Origin: Heligmosomoides polygyrus polygyrus
Lineage: Eukaryota > Nematoda > Chromadorea > Rhabditida > Heligmosomidae
Length of the DNA stretch: 64,000 nucleotides
Reading direction: 5' to 3'
Assembly (NCBI GenBank): GCA_947396885.1
Contig: OX377206.1
Coordinates: 49,583,631-49,647,630, forward strand
How positions within the stretch are numbered: the first letter of the stretch is position 1; each line of letters begins with the position of its first letter. The notes beneath the pieces are model-generated. The model searched no databases. It was not told the origin of the DNA and saw only the letters and a list, made by a program, of their open reading frames with translations. Of this stretch, positions 9,401 through 22,480 are shown one piece after another. A program made the position numbers and the translations under genes.

Positions 9401-11432
9401 TCGTTCTTAGCGTGGCAAGCTATACCCTATTCCGGAATGCCAGGCCTAGCCCGCAACTCTGGTGGAGGAAGGACCAACAACTAGGTTGGGCTACGTTCCT
9501 AGCGTGGCCAGCCAAACTCGAAGCCGGAATGCCTGGTGTGGTCCGCACGTCCAGCGTTAGGTGCCGGCGAAGTCGACGACTGACGCTGGGTGAGAAAGGA
9601 TCACCAGCTGGGTTGCGCTTCGTTCTTAGCGTGGCCAGCCATACCCTATTCCGGAATGCCTGGCCTAGCCCGCGACTCTCGTGGAGGAAGGACCAACAAC
9701 TAGGTTGGGCTACCTTCCTAGCGTGGCCAGACATACTCGAAGCCGGAATGCCTGGTGTGGTCCGCTCGTCCAGCGTTAGGTGCCGGCGAAGTCGACGACT
9801 GACGCTGGGTGAGGAATTATTACCAGATAGGTTGGGCTACGTTCCTAGCGTGGCCAGTCATACTCGAAGCCGGAATGCCTGGCCTAGCCCGCGACTCTGG
9901 TGGAGGAAGGACCAACAACTAGGTTGGGCTACGTTCCTAGCGTGGCCAGCCATACTCGAAGCCGGAATGACTGGCGTGGTCCGCAGGTCCAGCGTTAGGT
10001 GCCGGCGAGGTCGACGACTGACGCGGGGTGAGGAAGGATCATCAGCTCGGTTGCGCTACGTTCCTAGCGTGGCCAGCCATACCCTATTCCGGAATGCCTG
10101 GCCTAGCCCGCGACTCTGGTGGAGGAAGGACCAACAACTAGGCTGGGCTATGTTCCTAGCGTGGCCAGCCGTACTCGAAGCCGGAATGCCTGGTGTGGTC
10201 CGCTCGTCCAGCGTTAGGTGCCGGCGAAGTCGACGACTGACGCTGGGTGAGGAATTATTACCAGATAGGTTGGGCTTCGTTCCTAGCGTGGCCAGCCATA
10301 CCCTATTCCGGAATGCCTGGCCTAGCCCGCGACCCTCGTGGAGGAAGGACCAACAACTAGGTTGGGCTACCTTCCTAGCGTGGCCAGCCATACTCGAAGC
10401 CGGAATGCCTGGTGTGGTCCGCTCGTCCAGCGTTAGGTGCCGGCGAAGTCGACGACTGAGGCTGGGTGAGGAATTATTACCAGATAGGTTGGGCTACGTT
10501 CCTAGCGTGGCCAGTCATACTCGAAGCCGGAATGACTGGCGTGGTCCGCAGGTTCAGTCTCAGGGAGCTGCGAAGCCAACGACTGAGGCTGGGTGAGGAA
10601 ATATCACCAGATAGGTTGGGCTACGTTCCTAGCCTGGCCAGCCATACTCGAAGCCGGAATGCCTGGCCTAGCCCGCGACTCTCGTGGAGGAAGGACCAAC
10701 AACTAGGTTGGGCTACGTTCCTAGCGTGGCCAGCCATACTCGAAGCCGGAATGCCTGGTGTGGTCCGCTCGTCCAGCGTTAGGTGCCGGCGAAGTCGACG
10801 ACTGACGCTGGGTGAGGAATTATTACCAGATAGGTTGGGCTACGTTCCTAGCCTGGCCAGCCATACTCGAAGCCGGAATGCCTGGTGTGGTCCGCTCGCC
10901 CAGCGTTAGGTGCAGGCGAAGTCGACGACTGACGCTGGGTGAGGAATTATTACCAGATAGGTTGGGCTACGTTCCTAGCCTGGCCAGCCATACTCGAAGC
11001 CGGAATGCCTGGTGTGGTCCGCTCGCCCAGCGTTAGGTGCCGGCGAAGTCGACGACTGAAGCTGGGTGAGGAATTATCACCAGATAGGTTGGGCTACGTT
11101 CCTAGCGTGGCCAGACATACTCAAAGCCGGAATGACTGGTGTGGTCCGCAGGTTCAGCCTCAGGGAGCTGCGAAGCCAACGACTGAGGCTGGGTGAGGAA
11201 ATATCACCAGATAGGTTGGGCTACGTTCCTAGCCTGGCCAGCCATACCCTATGTCGGAATGCCTGGCCTAGCCCGCGACACTGGTGGAGGAAGGACCAAC
11301 AACTAGGTTGGGCTACGTTCCTAGCGTGGCCAGCCATACTCGAAGCCGGAATGACTGGCGTGGTCCGCAGGTCCAGCGTTAGGTGCCGGTGAAGTCGACG
11401 ACTGACGCTGGGTGAGGAATTATTACCAGCTG

Positions 11433-11559
11433 GGTTGCGCTTCGTTCTTAGCGTGGCCAGCCATACTCAAAGCCGGAATGACTGGTGTGGTCCGCAGGTT
11501 CAGCCTCAGGGAGCTGCGAAGCCAACGACTGAGGCTGGGTGAGGAAATATCACCAGATA
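11433..11559 (+). repeat. Chimeric H2-head/F-tail unit, copy 2
   Basis: Sister of the unit at 6290-6416, offset 5143, with the same composite junction gaattattaccagctg before it and the same atactcaaagcc head end. It was duplicated together with the surrounding block. Confidence 0.8.
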
Positions 11560-11905
11560 GGTTGGGCTACGTTCCTAGCCTGGCCAGCCATACTCGAAGC
11601 CGGAATGCCTGGTGTGGTCCGCTCGCCCACCGTTAGGTGCCGGCGAAGTCGACGACTGACGCTGGGTGAGGAATTATCACCAGATAGGTTGGGCTACGTT
11701 CCTAGCGTGGCCAGCCATACTCGAAGCCGGAATGCCTGGTGTGGTCCGCTCGTCCAGCTTTAGGTGGCGGCGAAGCCGACGACTGAGGCTGGGTGAGAAA
11801 GGATCACCAGCTGGGTTGCGCTACCTTCTTAGCGTGGCCAGCCATACCCTATGTCGGAATGCCTGGCCAAGCCCGCGACACTGGTGGAGGAAGGACCAAC
11901 AACTA

Positions 11906-12042
11906 GGCTGGGGCTACCTTCCTAGCGTGGCCAGCCATGCTCGAAGCTGGCGAAGCCGCCAAACCTGGCGTGGCCCGCACATCCAGCGTTAGGTGCCGGC
12001 GAAGTCGACGACTGACGCTGGGTGAGGAATTATCACCAGATA
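11906..12042 (+). repeat. Aberrant 137-bp monomer, copy 2
   Basis: It has the same extra G and the same nine-base insertion as the unit at 6763-6899, offset exactly 5143. The shared private changes show that the copies descend from one event that was spread by block duplication. Confidence 0.9.
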
Positions 12043-12389
12043 GGTTGGGCTACGTTCCTAGCCTGGCCAGCCATACTCGAAGCCGGAATGCCTGGTGTGG
12101 TCCGCTCGCCCACCGTTAGGTGCCGGCGAAGTCGACAACTGACGCTGGGTGAGGAATTATCACCAGATAGGTTGGGCTACGTTCCTAGCGTGGCCCGACA
12201 TACTCAAAGCCGGAATGACTGGTGTGGTCCGCAGGTTCAGCCTCAGGGAGCTGCGAAGCCAACGACTGAGGCTGATTGAGAAAGGATCACCAGCTGGGTT
12301 GCGCTTCGTTCTAAGCGTGGCCAGCCATACCCTATGTCGGAATGCCTGGCCTAGCCCGCGACACTGGTGGAGGAAGGACCAACAACTAG

Positions 12390-15300
12390 GTTGGGCTACG
12401 TTCCTAGCGTGGCCAGCCATACTCGAAGCCGGAATGACTGGTGTGGTCCGCAGGTTCAGCCTCGGGGAGCTGCGAAGCCAAAGACTGAGGCTGGGTGAGG
12501 AAATATCACCAGATAGGTTGGGCTACGTTCCTAGCCTGACCAGCCATACTCGAAGCCGGAATGCCTGGTGTGGTCCGCACTTCCAGCGTGAGGTGCCGGT
12601 GAAGCCGACGAGTGACGCTGGGTGAGGAATTATTACCAGATAGGTTGGGCTACGTTCCTAGCGTGGCCAGCCATACTCGAAGCCGGAATGACTGGCGTGG
12701 TCCGCAGGTCCAGCGTTAGGTGCCGGTGAAGTCGACGACTGACGCTGGGTGAGGAATTATTACCAGATAAGTTGGGCTACGTTCCTAGCCTGGCCAGCCA
12801 TACTCGAAGCCGGAATGCCTGGTGTGGTCCGCACGTCCACCGTTAGGTGCCGGCGAAGTCGACGACTGACGCTGGGTGAGGAATTATCACCAGATAGGTT
12901 GGGCTACGTTCCTAGCGTGACCCGACATACTCGAAGCCGGAATGCCTGGTGTGGTCCGCACGTCCAGCGTTAGGTGCCGGCGAAGTCGACGACTGACGCT
13001 GGGTGAGAAAGGATCACCAGCTGGGTTGCGCTTCGTTCTTAGCGTGGCCAGCCATACCCTATTCCGGAATGCCTGGCCTAGCCCGCGACTCTCGTGGAGG
13101 AAGGACCAACAACTAGGTTGGGCTACGTTCCTAGCGTGGCCAGCCATACTCGAAGCCGGAATGCCTGGTGTGGTCCGCAGGTTCAGCCTCGGGGAGCTGC
13201 GAAGCCAACGACTGAGGCTGGGTGAGGAAATATCACCAGATAGGTTGGGCTACGTTCCTAGCCTGACCAGCCATACTCGAAGCCGGAATGCCTGGTGTGG
13301 TCCGCACTTCCAGCGTGAGGTGCCGGTGAAGCCGACGAGTGACGCTGGGTGAGGAATTATTACCAGATAGGTTGGGCTACGTTCCTAGCGTGGCCAGCCA
13401 TACTCGAAGCCGGAATGACTGGCGTGGTCCGCAGGTCCATCGTTAGGTGCCGGTGAAGTCGACGACTGACGCTGGGTGAGGAATTATTACCAGATAAGTT
13501 GGGCTACGTTCCTAGCCTGGCCAGCCATACTCGAAGCCGGAATGCCTGGTGTGGTCCGCTCGTCCAGCGTTAGGTGCCGGCGAAGTCGACGACTGACGCT
13601 GGGTGAGGAATTATTACCAGATAGGTTGGGCTACGTTCCTAGCCTGGCCAGCCATACTCGAAGCCGGGATGCCTGGCCTAGCCCGCGACTCTGGTGGAGG
13701 AAGGACCAACAACTAGGTTGGGCTACGTTCCTAGCGTGGCCAGCCATACTCGAAGCCGGAATGCCTGGTGTGGTCCGCTCGTCCAGCGTTAGGTGCCGGT
13801 GAAGCCAACGAGTGACGCTGGGTGAGCAATTATTACCAGATAGGTTGGGCTACGTTCCTAGCGTGGCCAGCCATACTCGAAGCCGGAATGACTGGCGTGG
13901 TCCGCAGGTCCAGCGTTAGGTGCCGGCGAGGTCGACGACTGACGCGGGGTGAGGAAGGATCACCAGCTGGGTTGCGCTTCGTTCTTAGCGTGGCCAGCCA
14001 TACCCTATTCCGGAATGCCTGGCCTAGCCCGCGACTCTGGTGGAGGAAGGACCAACAACTAGGCTGGGCTATGTTCCTAGCGTGGCCAGCCGTACTCGAA
14101 GCCGGAATGCCTGGTGTGGTCCGCTCGTCCAGCGTTAGGTGCCGGCGAAGTCGACGACTGACGCTGGGTGAGGAATTATTACCAGATAGGTTGGGCTACG
14201 TTCCTAGCCTGGCCAGCCATACTCGAAGCCGGAATGCCTGGCCTAGCCCGCGACTCTGGTGGAGGAAGGACCAACAACTAGGTTGGGCTACGTTCCTAGC
14301 GTGGCCAGCCATACTCGAAGCCGGAATGCCTGGTGTGGTCCGCACGTCCAGCGTTAGGTGCCGGCGAAGTCGACGACTGACGCTGGGTGAGAAAGGATCA
14401 CCAGCTGGGTTGCGCTTCGTTGTTAGCGTGGCAAGCCATACCCTATTCCGGAATGCCTGGCCTAGCCCGCGACTCTGGTGGAGGAAGGACCAACAACTAG
14501 GCTGGGCTATGTTCCTAGCGTGGACAGCCGTACTCGAAGCCGGAATGCCTTGTGTGGTCCGCTCGTCCAGCGTTAGGTGCCGGCGAAGTCGACGACTGAC
14601 GCTGGGTGAGGAATTATAACCAGATAGGTTGGGCTACGTTCCTAGCGTGGCCAGACATACTCAAAGCCGGAATGACTGGTGTGGTCCGCAGGTTCAGTCT
14701 CAGGGAGCTGCGAAGCCAACGACTGAGGCTGGGTGAGGAAATATCACCAGATAGGTTGGGCTACGTTCCTAGCCTGGCCAGCCATACTCGAAGCCGGAAT
14801 GCCTGGTCTAGCCCGCGACTCTCGTGGAGGAAGGACCAACAACTAGGTTGGGCTACGTTCCTAGCGTGGCCAGCCATACTCGAAGCCGGAATGCCTGGTG
14901 TGGTCCGCTCGTCCAGCGTTAGGTGCCGGCGAAGTCGACGACTGACGCTGGGTGAGGAATTATTACCAGATAGGTTGGGCTACGTTCCTAGCCTGGCCAG
15001 CCATACTCGAAGCCGGAATGCCTGGTGTGGTCCGCTCGCCCAGCGTTAGGTGCCGGCGAAGTCGACGACTGACGCTGGGTGAGGAATTATCACCAGATAG
15101 GTTGGGCTACGTTCCTAGCGTGGCCAGACATACTCAAAGCCGGAATGACTGGTGTGGTCCGCAGGTTCAGCCTCAGGGAGCTGCGAAGCCAACGACTGAG
15201 GCTGGGTGAGGAAATATCACCAGATAGGTTGGGCTACGTTCCTAGCCTGGCCAGCCATACTCGAAGCCGGAATGCCTGGTGTGGTCCGCTCGCCCAGCGT

Positions 15301-15805
15301 TAGGTGCCGGCGAAGTCGACGACTGACGCTGGGTGAGGAATTATCACCAGATAGGTTGGGCTACGTTCCTAGCGTGGCCAGACATACTCAAAGCCGGAAT
15401 GACTGGTGTGGTCCGCAGGTTCAGCCTCAGGGAGCTGCGAAGCCAACGACTGAGGCTGGGTGAGAAAGGATCACCAGCTGGGTTGCGCTTCGTTCTAAGC
15501 GTGGCCAGCCATACCCTATGTCGGAATGCCTGGCCTAGCCCGCGACACTGGTGGAGGAAGGACCAACAACTAGGTTGGGCTACGTTCCTAGCGTGGCCAG
15601 CCATACTCGAAGCCGGAATGACTGGTGTGGTCCGCAGGTTCAGCCTCAGGGAGCTGCGAAGCCAACGACTGAGGCTGGGTGAGGAATTATTACCAGATAG
15701 GTTGGGCTACGTTCCTAGCGTGGCCAGCCATACTCGAAGCCGGAATGACTGGCGTGGTCCGCAGGTCCAGCGTTAGGTGCCGGTGAAGTCGACGACTGAC
15801 GCTGG
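12390..15805 (+). repeat. Block repeated at offset 4730 (copy 1)
   Basis: It matches about 17120-20535. The offset 4730 equals 30 units of 127 plus 10 of 92. Shared rare markers are ccttgtgtggtccgc (near 14547 and 19277), gttgttagcgtggcaagcc, gtggacagccg and gaattataacc. The first of these is not seen in the related segments at 26.9, 28.6, 34.4 and 53.6 kb, so these two blocks are closer to each other than to those. Confidence 0.85.
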
Positions 15806-15826
15806 GTGAGGAATTATTACCAGATA
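14973..15826 (+). repeat. 854-bp tandem duplication, copy 1
   Basis: Seven units (six of 127, one of 92) are followed directly by a second copy at 15827-16680 with the same subtype order (ctcgccc S, F with actcaaagcc, ctcgccc S, F ending gaaagg, b with acactgg, F, caggtcc S). The sister region at 19703-20556 has only one copy, so this duplication arose after, or was lost from, one of the 4730-offset blocks. Confidence 0.88.
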
Positions 15827-16680
15827 GGTTGGGCTACGTTCCTAGCCTGGCCAGCCATACTCGAAGCCGGAATGCCTGGTGTGGTCCGCTCGCCCAGCGT
15901 TAGGTGCCGGCGAAGTCGACGACTGACGCTGGGTGAGGAATTATCACCAGATAGGTTGGGCTACGTTCCTAGCGTGGCCAGACATACTCAAAGCCGGAAT
16001 GACTGGTGTGGTCCGCAGGTTCAGCCTCAGGGAGCTGCGAAGCCAACGACTGAGGCTGGGTGAGGAAATATCACCAGATAGGTTGGGCTACGTTCCTAGC
16101 CTGGCCAGCCATACTCGAAGCCGGAATGCCTGGTGTGGTCCGCTCGCCCAGCGTTAGGTGCCGGCGAAGTCGACGACTGACGCTGGGTGAGGAATTATCA
16201 CCAGATAGGTTGGGCTACGTTCCTAGCGTGGCCAGACATACTCAAAGCCGGAATGACTGGTGTGGTCCGCAGGTTCAGCCTCAGGGAGCTGCGAAGCCAA
16301 CGACTGAGGCTGGGTGAGAAAGGATCACCAGCTGGGTTGCGCTTCGTTCTAAGCGTGGCCAGCCATACCCTATGTCGGAATGCCTGGCCTAGCCCGCGAC
16401 ACTGGTGGAGGAAGGACCAACAACTAGGTTGGGCTACGTTCCTAGCGTGGCCAGCCATACTCGAAGCCGGAATGACTGGTGTGGTCCGCAGGTTCAGCCT
16501 CAGGGAGCTGCGAAGCCAACGACTGAGGCTGGGTGAGGAATTATTACCAGATAGGTTGGGCTACGTTCCTAGCGTGGCCAGCCATACTCGAAGCCGGAAT
16601 GACTGGCGTGGTCCGCAGGTCCAGCGTTAGGTGCCGGTGAAGTCGACGACTGACGCTGGGTGAGGAATTATTACCAGATA
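15827..16680 (+). repeat. 854-bp tandem duplication, copy 2
   Basis: This is the second tandem copy of the seven-unit segment at 14973-15826. After it the array continues with an S unit that starts agttgggc (16681), as also follows the related segments at 4122 and 29782. Confidence 0.88.
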
Positions 16681-17119
16681 AGTTGGGCTACGTTCCTAGC
16701 CTGGCCAGCCATACTCGAAGCCGGAATGCCTGGTGTGGTCCGCACGTCCAGCGTTAGGTGCCGGCGAAGTCGACGACTGACGCTGGGTGAGAAAGGATCA
16801 CCAGCTGGGTTGCGCTTCGTTCTTAGCGTGGCAAGCTATACCCTATTCCGGAATGCCAGGCCTAGCCCGCAACTCTGGTGGAGGAAGGACCAACAACTAG
16901 GCTGGGCTATGTTCCTAGCGTGGCCAGCCGTACTCGAAGCCGGAATGCCTGGTGTGGTCCGCTCGTCCAGCGTTAGGTGCCGGCGAAGTCGACGACTGAC
17001 GCTGGGTGAGGAATTATTACCAGATAGGTTGGGCTACGTTCCTAGCCTGGCCAGCCATACTCGAAGCCGGAATGCCTGGCCTAGCCCGCGACTCTGGTGG
17101 AGGAAGGACCAACAACTAG
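16681..17119 (+). repeat. Junction segment of S and b units
   Basis: An S unit and a gcaagctataccc b unit of the kind seen at 316-534 are followed by a ggctgggctatg S unit and an H1-headed b unit, leading into the 4730-offset block. This order is a shortened version of the longer runs at 4122-5200, so it looks like a deletion product. No other feature is visible. Confidence 0.75.
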
Positions 17120-20100
17120 GTTGGGCTACGTTCCTAGCGTGGCCAGCCATACTCGAAGCCGGAATGACTGGTGTGGTCCGCAGGTTCAGCCTCGGGGAGC
17201 TGCGAAGCCAAAGACTGAGGCTGGGTGAGGAAATATCACCAGATAGGTTGGGCTACGTTCCTAGCCTGACCAGCCATACTCGAAGCCGGAATGCCTGGTG
17301 TGGTCCGCACTTCCAGCGTGAGGTGCCGGTGAAGCCGACGAGTGACGCTGGGTGAGGAATTATTACCAGATAGGTTGGGCTACGTTCCTAGCGTGGCCAG
17401 CCATACTCGAAGCCGGAATGACTGGCGTGGTCCGCAGGTCCAGCGTTAGGTGCCGGTGAAGTCGACGACTGACGCTGGGTGAGGAATTATTACCAGATAA
17501 GTTGGGCTACGTTCCTAGCCTGGCCAGCCATACTCGAAGCCGGAATGCCTGGTGTGGTCCGCACGTCCACCGTTAGGTGCCGGCGAAGTCGACGACTGAC
17601 GCTGGGTGAGGAATTATCACCAGATAGGTTGGGCTACGTTCCTAGCGTGACCCGACATACTCGAAGCCGGAATGCCTGGTGTGGTCCGCACGTCCAGCGT
17701 TAGGTGCCGGCGAAGTCGACGACTGACGCTGGGTGAGAAAGGATCACCAGCTGGGTTGCGCTTCGTTCTTAGCGTGGCCAGCCATACCCTATTCCGGAAT
17801 GCCTGGCCTAGCCCGCGACTCTCGTGGAGGAAGGACCAACAACTAGGTTGGGCTACGTTCCTAGCGTGGCCAGCCATACTCGAAGCCGGAATGCCTGGTG
17901 TGGTCCGCAGGTTCAGCCTCGGGGAGCTGCGAAGCCAACGACTGAGGCTGGGTGAGGAAATATCACCAGATAGGTTGGGCTACGTTCCTAGCCTGACCAG
18001 CCATACTCGAAGCCGGAATGCCTGGTGTGGTCCGCACTTCCAGCGTGAGGTGCCGGTGAAGCCGACGAGTGACGCTGGGTGAGGAATTATTACCAGATAG
18101 GTTGGGCTACGTTCCTAGCGTGGCCAGCCATACTCGAAGCCGGAATGACTGGCGTGGTCCGCAGGTCCATCGTTAGGTGCCGGTGAAGTCGACGACTGAC
18201 GCTGGGTGAGGAATTATTACCAGATAAGTTGGGCTACGTTCCTAGCCTGGCCAGCCATACTCGAAGCCGGAATGCCTGGTGTGGTCCGCTCGTCCAGCGT
18301 TAGGTGCCGGCGAAGTCGACGACTGACGCTGGGTGAGGAATTATTACCAGATAGGTTGGGCTACGTTCCTAGCCTGGCCAGCCATACTCGAAGCCGGGAT
18401 GCCTGGCCTAGCCCGCGACTCTGGTGGAGGAAGGACCAACAACTAGGTTGGGCTACGTTCCTAGCGTGGCCAGCCATACTCGAAGCCGGAATGCCTGGTG
18501 TGGTCCGCTCGTCCAGCGTTAGGTGCCGGTGAAGCCAACGAGTGACGCTGGGTGAGCAATTATTACCAGATAGGTTGGGCTACGTTCCTAGCGTGGCCAG
18601 CCATACTCGAAGCCGGAATGACTGGCGTGGTCCGCAGGTCCAGCGTTAGGTGCCGGCGAGGTCGACGACTGACGCGGGGTGAGGAAGGATCACCAGCTGG
18701 GTTGCGCTTCGTTCTTAGCGTGGCCAGCCATACCCTATTCCGGAATGCCTGGCCTAGCCCGCGACTCTGGTGGAGGAAGGACCAACAACTAGGCTGGGCT
18801 ATGTTCCTAGCGTGGCCAGCCGTACTCGAAGCCGGAATGCCTGGTGTGGTCCGCTCGTCCAGCGTTAGGTGCCGGCGAAGTCGACGACTGACGCTGGGTG
18901 AGGAATTATTACCAGATAGGTTGGGCTACGTTCCTAGCCTGGCCAGCCATACTCGAAGCCGGAATGCCTGGCCTAGCCCGCGACTCTGGTGGAGGAAGGA
19001 CCAACAACTAGGTTGGGCTACGTTCCTAGCGTGGCCAGCCATACTCGAAGCCGGAATGCCTGGTGTGGTCCGCACGTCCAGCGTTAGGTGCCGGCGAAGT
19101 CGACGACTGACGCTGGGTGAGAAAGGATCACCAGCTGGGTTGCGCTTCGTTGTTAGCGTGGCAAGCCATACCCTATTCCGGAATGCCTGGCCTAGCCCGC
19201 GACTCTGGTGGAGGAAGGACCAACAACTAGGCTGGGCTATGTTCCTAGCGTGGACAGCCGTACTCGAAGCCGGAATGCCTTGTGTGGTCCGCTCGTCCAG
19301 CGTTAGGTGCCGGCGAAGTCGACGACTGACGCTGGGTGAGGAATTATAACCAGATAGGTTGGGCTACGTTCCTAGCGTGGCCAGACATACTCAAAGCCGG
19401 AATGACTGGTGTGGTCCGCAGGTTCAGTCTCAGGGAGCTGCGAAGCCAACGACTGAGGCTGGGTGAGGAAATATCACCAGATAGGTTGGGCTACGTTCCT
19501 AGCCTGGCCAGCCATACTCGAAGCCGGAATGCCTGGTCTAGCCCGCGACTCTCGTGGAGGAAGGACCAACAACTAGGTTGGGCTACGTTCCTAGCGTGGC
19601 CAGCCATACTCGAAGCCGGAATGCCTGGTGTGGTCCGCTCGTCCAGCGTTAGGTGCCGGCGAAGTCGACGACTGACGCTGGGTGAGGAATTATTACCAGA
19701 TAGGTTGGGCTACGTTCCTAGCCTGGCCAGCCATACTCGAAGCCGGAATGCCTGGTGTGGTCCGCTCGCCCAGCGTTAGGTGCCGGCGAAGTCGACGACT
19801 GACGCTGGGTGAGGAATTATCACCAGATAGGTTGGGCTACGTTCCTAGCGTGGCCAGACATACTCAAAGCCGGAATGACTGGTGTGGTCCGCAGGTTCAG
19901 CCTCAGGGAGCTGCGAAGCCAACGACTGAGGCTGGGTGAGGAAATATCACCAGATAGGTTGGGCTACGTTCCTAGCCTGGCCAGCCATACTCGAAGCCGG
20001 AATGCCTGGTGTGGTCCGCTCGCCCAGCGTTAGGTGCCGGCGAAGTCGACGACTGACGCTGGGTGAGGAATTATCACCAGATAGGTTGGGCTACGTTCCT

Positions 20101-20535
20101 AGCGTGGCCAGACATACTCAAAGCCGGAATGACTGGTGTGGTCCGCAGGTTCAGCCTCAGGGAGCTGCGAAGCCAACGACTGAGGCTGGGTGAGAAAGGA
20201 TCACCAGCTGGGTTGCGCTTCGTTCTAAGCGTGGCCAGCCATACCCTATGTCGGAATGCCTGGCCTAGCCCGCGACACTGGTGGAGGAAGGACCAACAAC
20301 TAGGTTGGGCTACGTTCCTAGCGTGGCCAGCCATACTCGAAGCCGGAATGACTGGTGTGGTCCGCAGGTTCAGCCTCAGGGAGCTGCGAAGCCAACGACT
20401 GAGGCTGGGTGAGGAATTATTACCAGATAGGTTGGGCTACGTTCCTAGCGTGGCCAGCCATACTCGAAGCCGGAATGACTGGCGTGGTCCGCAGGTCCAG
20501 CGTTAGGTGCCGGTGAAGTCGACGACTGACGCTGG
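17120..20535 (+). repeat. Block repeated at offset 4730 (copy 2)
   Basis: This is the counterpart of 12390-15805, in the same unit order but with a single copy of the 854-bp segment. It then runs into a shortened junction unit at 20557-20648. Confidence 0.85.
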
Positions 20536-20556
20536 GTGAGGAATTATTACCAGATA

Positions 20557-20648
20557 AGTTGGGCTACGTTCCTAGCCTGGCCAGCCATACCCTATTCCGG
20601 AATGCCTGGCCTAGCCCGCGACTCTGGTGGAGGAAGGACCAACAACTA
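20557..20648 (+). repeat. Chimeric b unit, 127-bp deletion product
   Basis: The unit starts agttgggctacg with cctagcctggccagcc, as in the S unit that follows this position in related segments (316, 4122, 16681). It then switches to ataccctattccggaatg and a b tail. The related segments have a complete S unit and then a b unit here, so exactly 127 bp are missing and the join lies in the shared head. Confidence 0.8.
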
Positions 20649-21651
20649 GGTTGGGCTACGTTCCTAGCGTGACCAGCCAAACTCGAAGCCGGAATGCCTG
20701 GTGTGGTCCGCACGTCCAGCGTTAGGTGCCGGCGAAGTCGACGACTGACGCTGGGTGAGAAAGGATCACCAGCTGGGTTGCGCTTCGTTCTTAGCGTGGC
20801 CAGCCATACCCTATTCCGGAATGCCTGGCCTAGCCCGCGACTCTCGTGGAGGAAGGACCAACAACTAGGTTGGGCTACCTTCCTAGCGTGGCCAGCCATA
20901 CTCGAAGCCGGAATGCCTGGTGTGGTTCGCTCGTCCAGCGTTAGGTGCCGGCGAAGTCGACGACTGACGCTGGGTGAGGAATTATTACCAGATAGGTTGG
21001 GCTACGTTCCTAGCGTGGCCAGTCATACTCGAAGCCGGAATGCCTGGCCTAGCCCGCGACTCTGGTGGAGGAAGGACCAACAACTAGGTTGGGCTACGTT
21101 CCTAGCGTGGCCAGCCATACTCGAAGCCGGAATGACTGGCGTGGTCCGCAGGTCCAGCGTTAGGTGCCGGCGAGGTCGACGACTGACGCGGGGTGAGGAA
21201 GGATCATCAGCTCGGTTGCGCTACGTTCCTAGCGTGGCCAGCCATACCCTATTCCGGAATGCCTGGCCTAGCCCGCGACTCTGGTGGAGGAAGGACCAAC
21301 AACTAGGCTGGGCTATGTTCCTAGCGTGGCCAGCCGTACTCGAAGCCGGAATGCCTGGTGTGGTCCGCTCGTCCAGCGTTAGGTGCCGGCGAAGTCGACG
21401 ACTGACGCTGGGTGAGGAATTATTACCAGATAGGTTGGGCTTCGTTCCTAGCGTGGCCAGCCATACTCGAAGCCGGAATGCCTGGTGTGGTCCGCACGTC
21501 CAGCGTTAGGTGCCGGCGAAGTCGACGACTGACGCTGGGTGAGAAAGGATCACCAGCTGGGTTGCGCTTCGTTCTTAGCGTGGCAAGCTATACCCTATTC
21601 CGGAATGCCAGGCCTAGCCCGCAACTCTGGTGGAGGAAGGACCAACAACTA
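20649..21651 (+). repeat. 1003-bp tandem duplication, copy 1
   Basis: Nine units (five of 127, four of 92) are repeated immediately downstream. Shared markers include the rare gtgaccagccaaactcg head, the ggttcgctcg change in an S tail, the gtcatactcg b unit and the catcagctcggttgcgctac junction. The first copy ends with S and gcaagctataccc b units. Confidence 0.87.
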
Positions 21652-22480
21652 GGTTGGGCTACGTTCCTAGCGTGACCAGCCAAACTCGAAGCCGGAATGC
21701 CTGGTGTGGTCCGCACGTCCAGCGTTAGGTGCCGGCGAAGTCGACGACTGACGCTGGGTGAGAAAGGATCACCAGCTGGGTTGCGCTTCGTTCTTAGCGT
21801 GGCCAGCCATACCCTATTCCGGAATGCCTGGCCTAGCCCGCGACTCTCGTGGAGGAAGGACCAACAACTAGGTTGGGCTACCTTCCTAGCGTGGCCAGCC
21901 ATACTCGAAGCCGGAATGCCTGGTGTGGTTCGCTCGTCCAGCGTTAGGTGCCGGCGAAGTCGACGACTGACGCTGGGTGAGGAATTATTACCAGATAGGT
22001 TGGGCTACGTTCCTAGCGTGGCCAGTCATACTCGAAGCCGGAATGCCTGGCCTAGCCCGCGACTCTGGTGGAGGAAGGACCAACAACTAGGTTGGGCTAC
22101 GTTCCTAGCGTGGCCAGCCATACTCGAAGCCGGAATGACTGGCGTGGTCCGCAGGTCCAGCGTTAGGTGCCGGCGAGGTCGACGACTGACGCGGGGTGAG
22201 GAAGGATCATCAGCTCGGTTGCGCTACGTTCCTAGCGTGGCCAGCCATACCCTATTCCGGAATGCCTGGCCTAGCCCGCGACTCTGGTGGAGGAAGGACC
22301 AACAACTAGGCTGGGCTATGTTCCTAGCGTGGCCAGCCGTACTCGAAGCCGGAATGCCTGGTGTGGTCCGCTCGTCCAGCGTTAGGTGCCGGCGAAGTCG
22401 ACGACTGACGCTGGGTGAGGAATTATTACCAGATAGGTTGGGCTTCGTTCCTAGCGTGGCCAGCCATACTCGAAGCCGGC
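21652..22480 (+). repeat. 1003-bp tandem duplication, copy 2 (incomplete)
   Basis: It follows copy 1 in the same order until about 22480, where the tail changes to the variant gccggcatgattgtcgtgg and an F unit instead of a cacgtcc S unit. That variant is unique in the window as far as I can see. Confidence 0.85.

Larger units (their letters stand above)
9265..12642 (+). repeat. Long block repeated at offset 5143 (copy 2)
   Basis: This is the counterpart of 4122-7499. Its later part (from about 10540) is repeated again at about 22490-24590 at offset 11949, which equals 73 units of 127, 29 of 92 and the 10 extra bases of the 137-bp unit. The segment is therefore present three times in the first 25 kb. 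Confidence 0.85.

Noticed and set aside
8806..10596. 596-codon open frame, and similar long frames at 295-1647, 4101-5453, 36589-37722, 38792-39925, 40995-42128 and 56175-57308
   Set aside because: The frames consist only of satellite units, start at a GTG within the repeat, stay open because 219 is a multiple of three, overlap open frames on the other strand and stop at 127-127 junctions. No domain, signal peptide or unique flank supports a gene.
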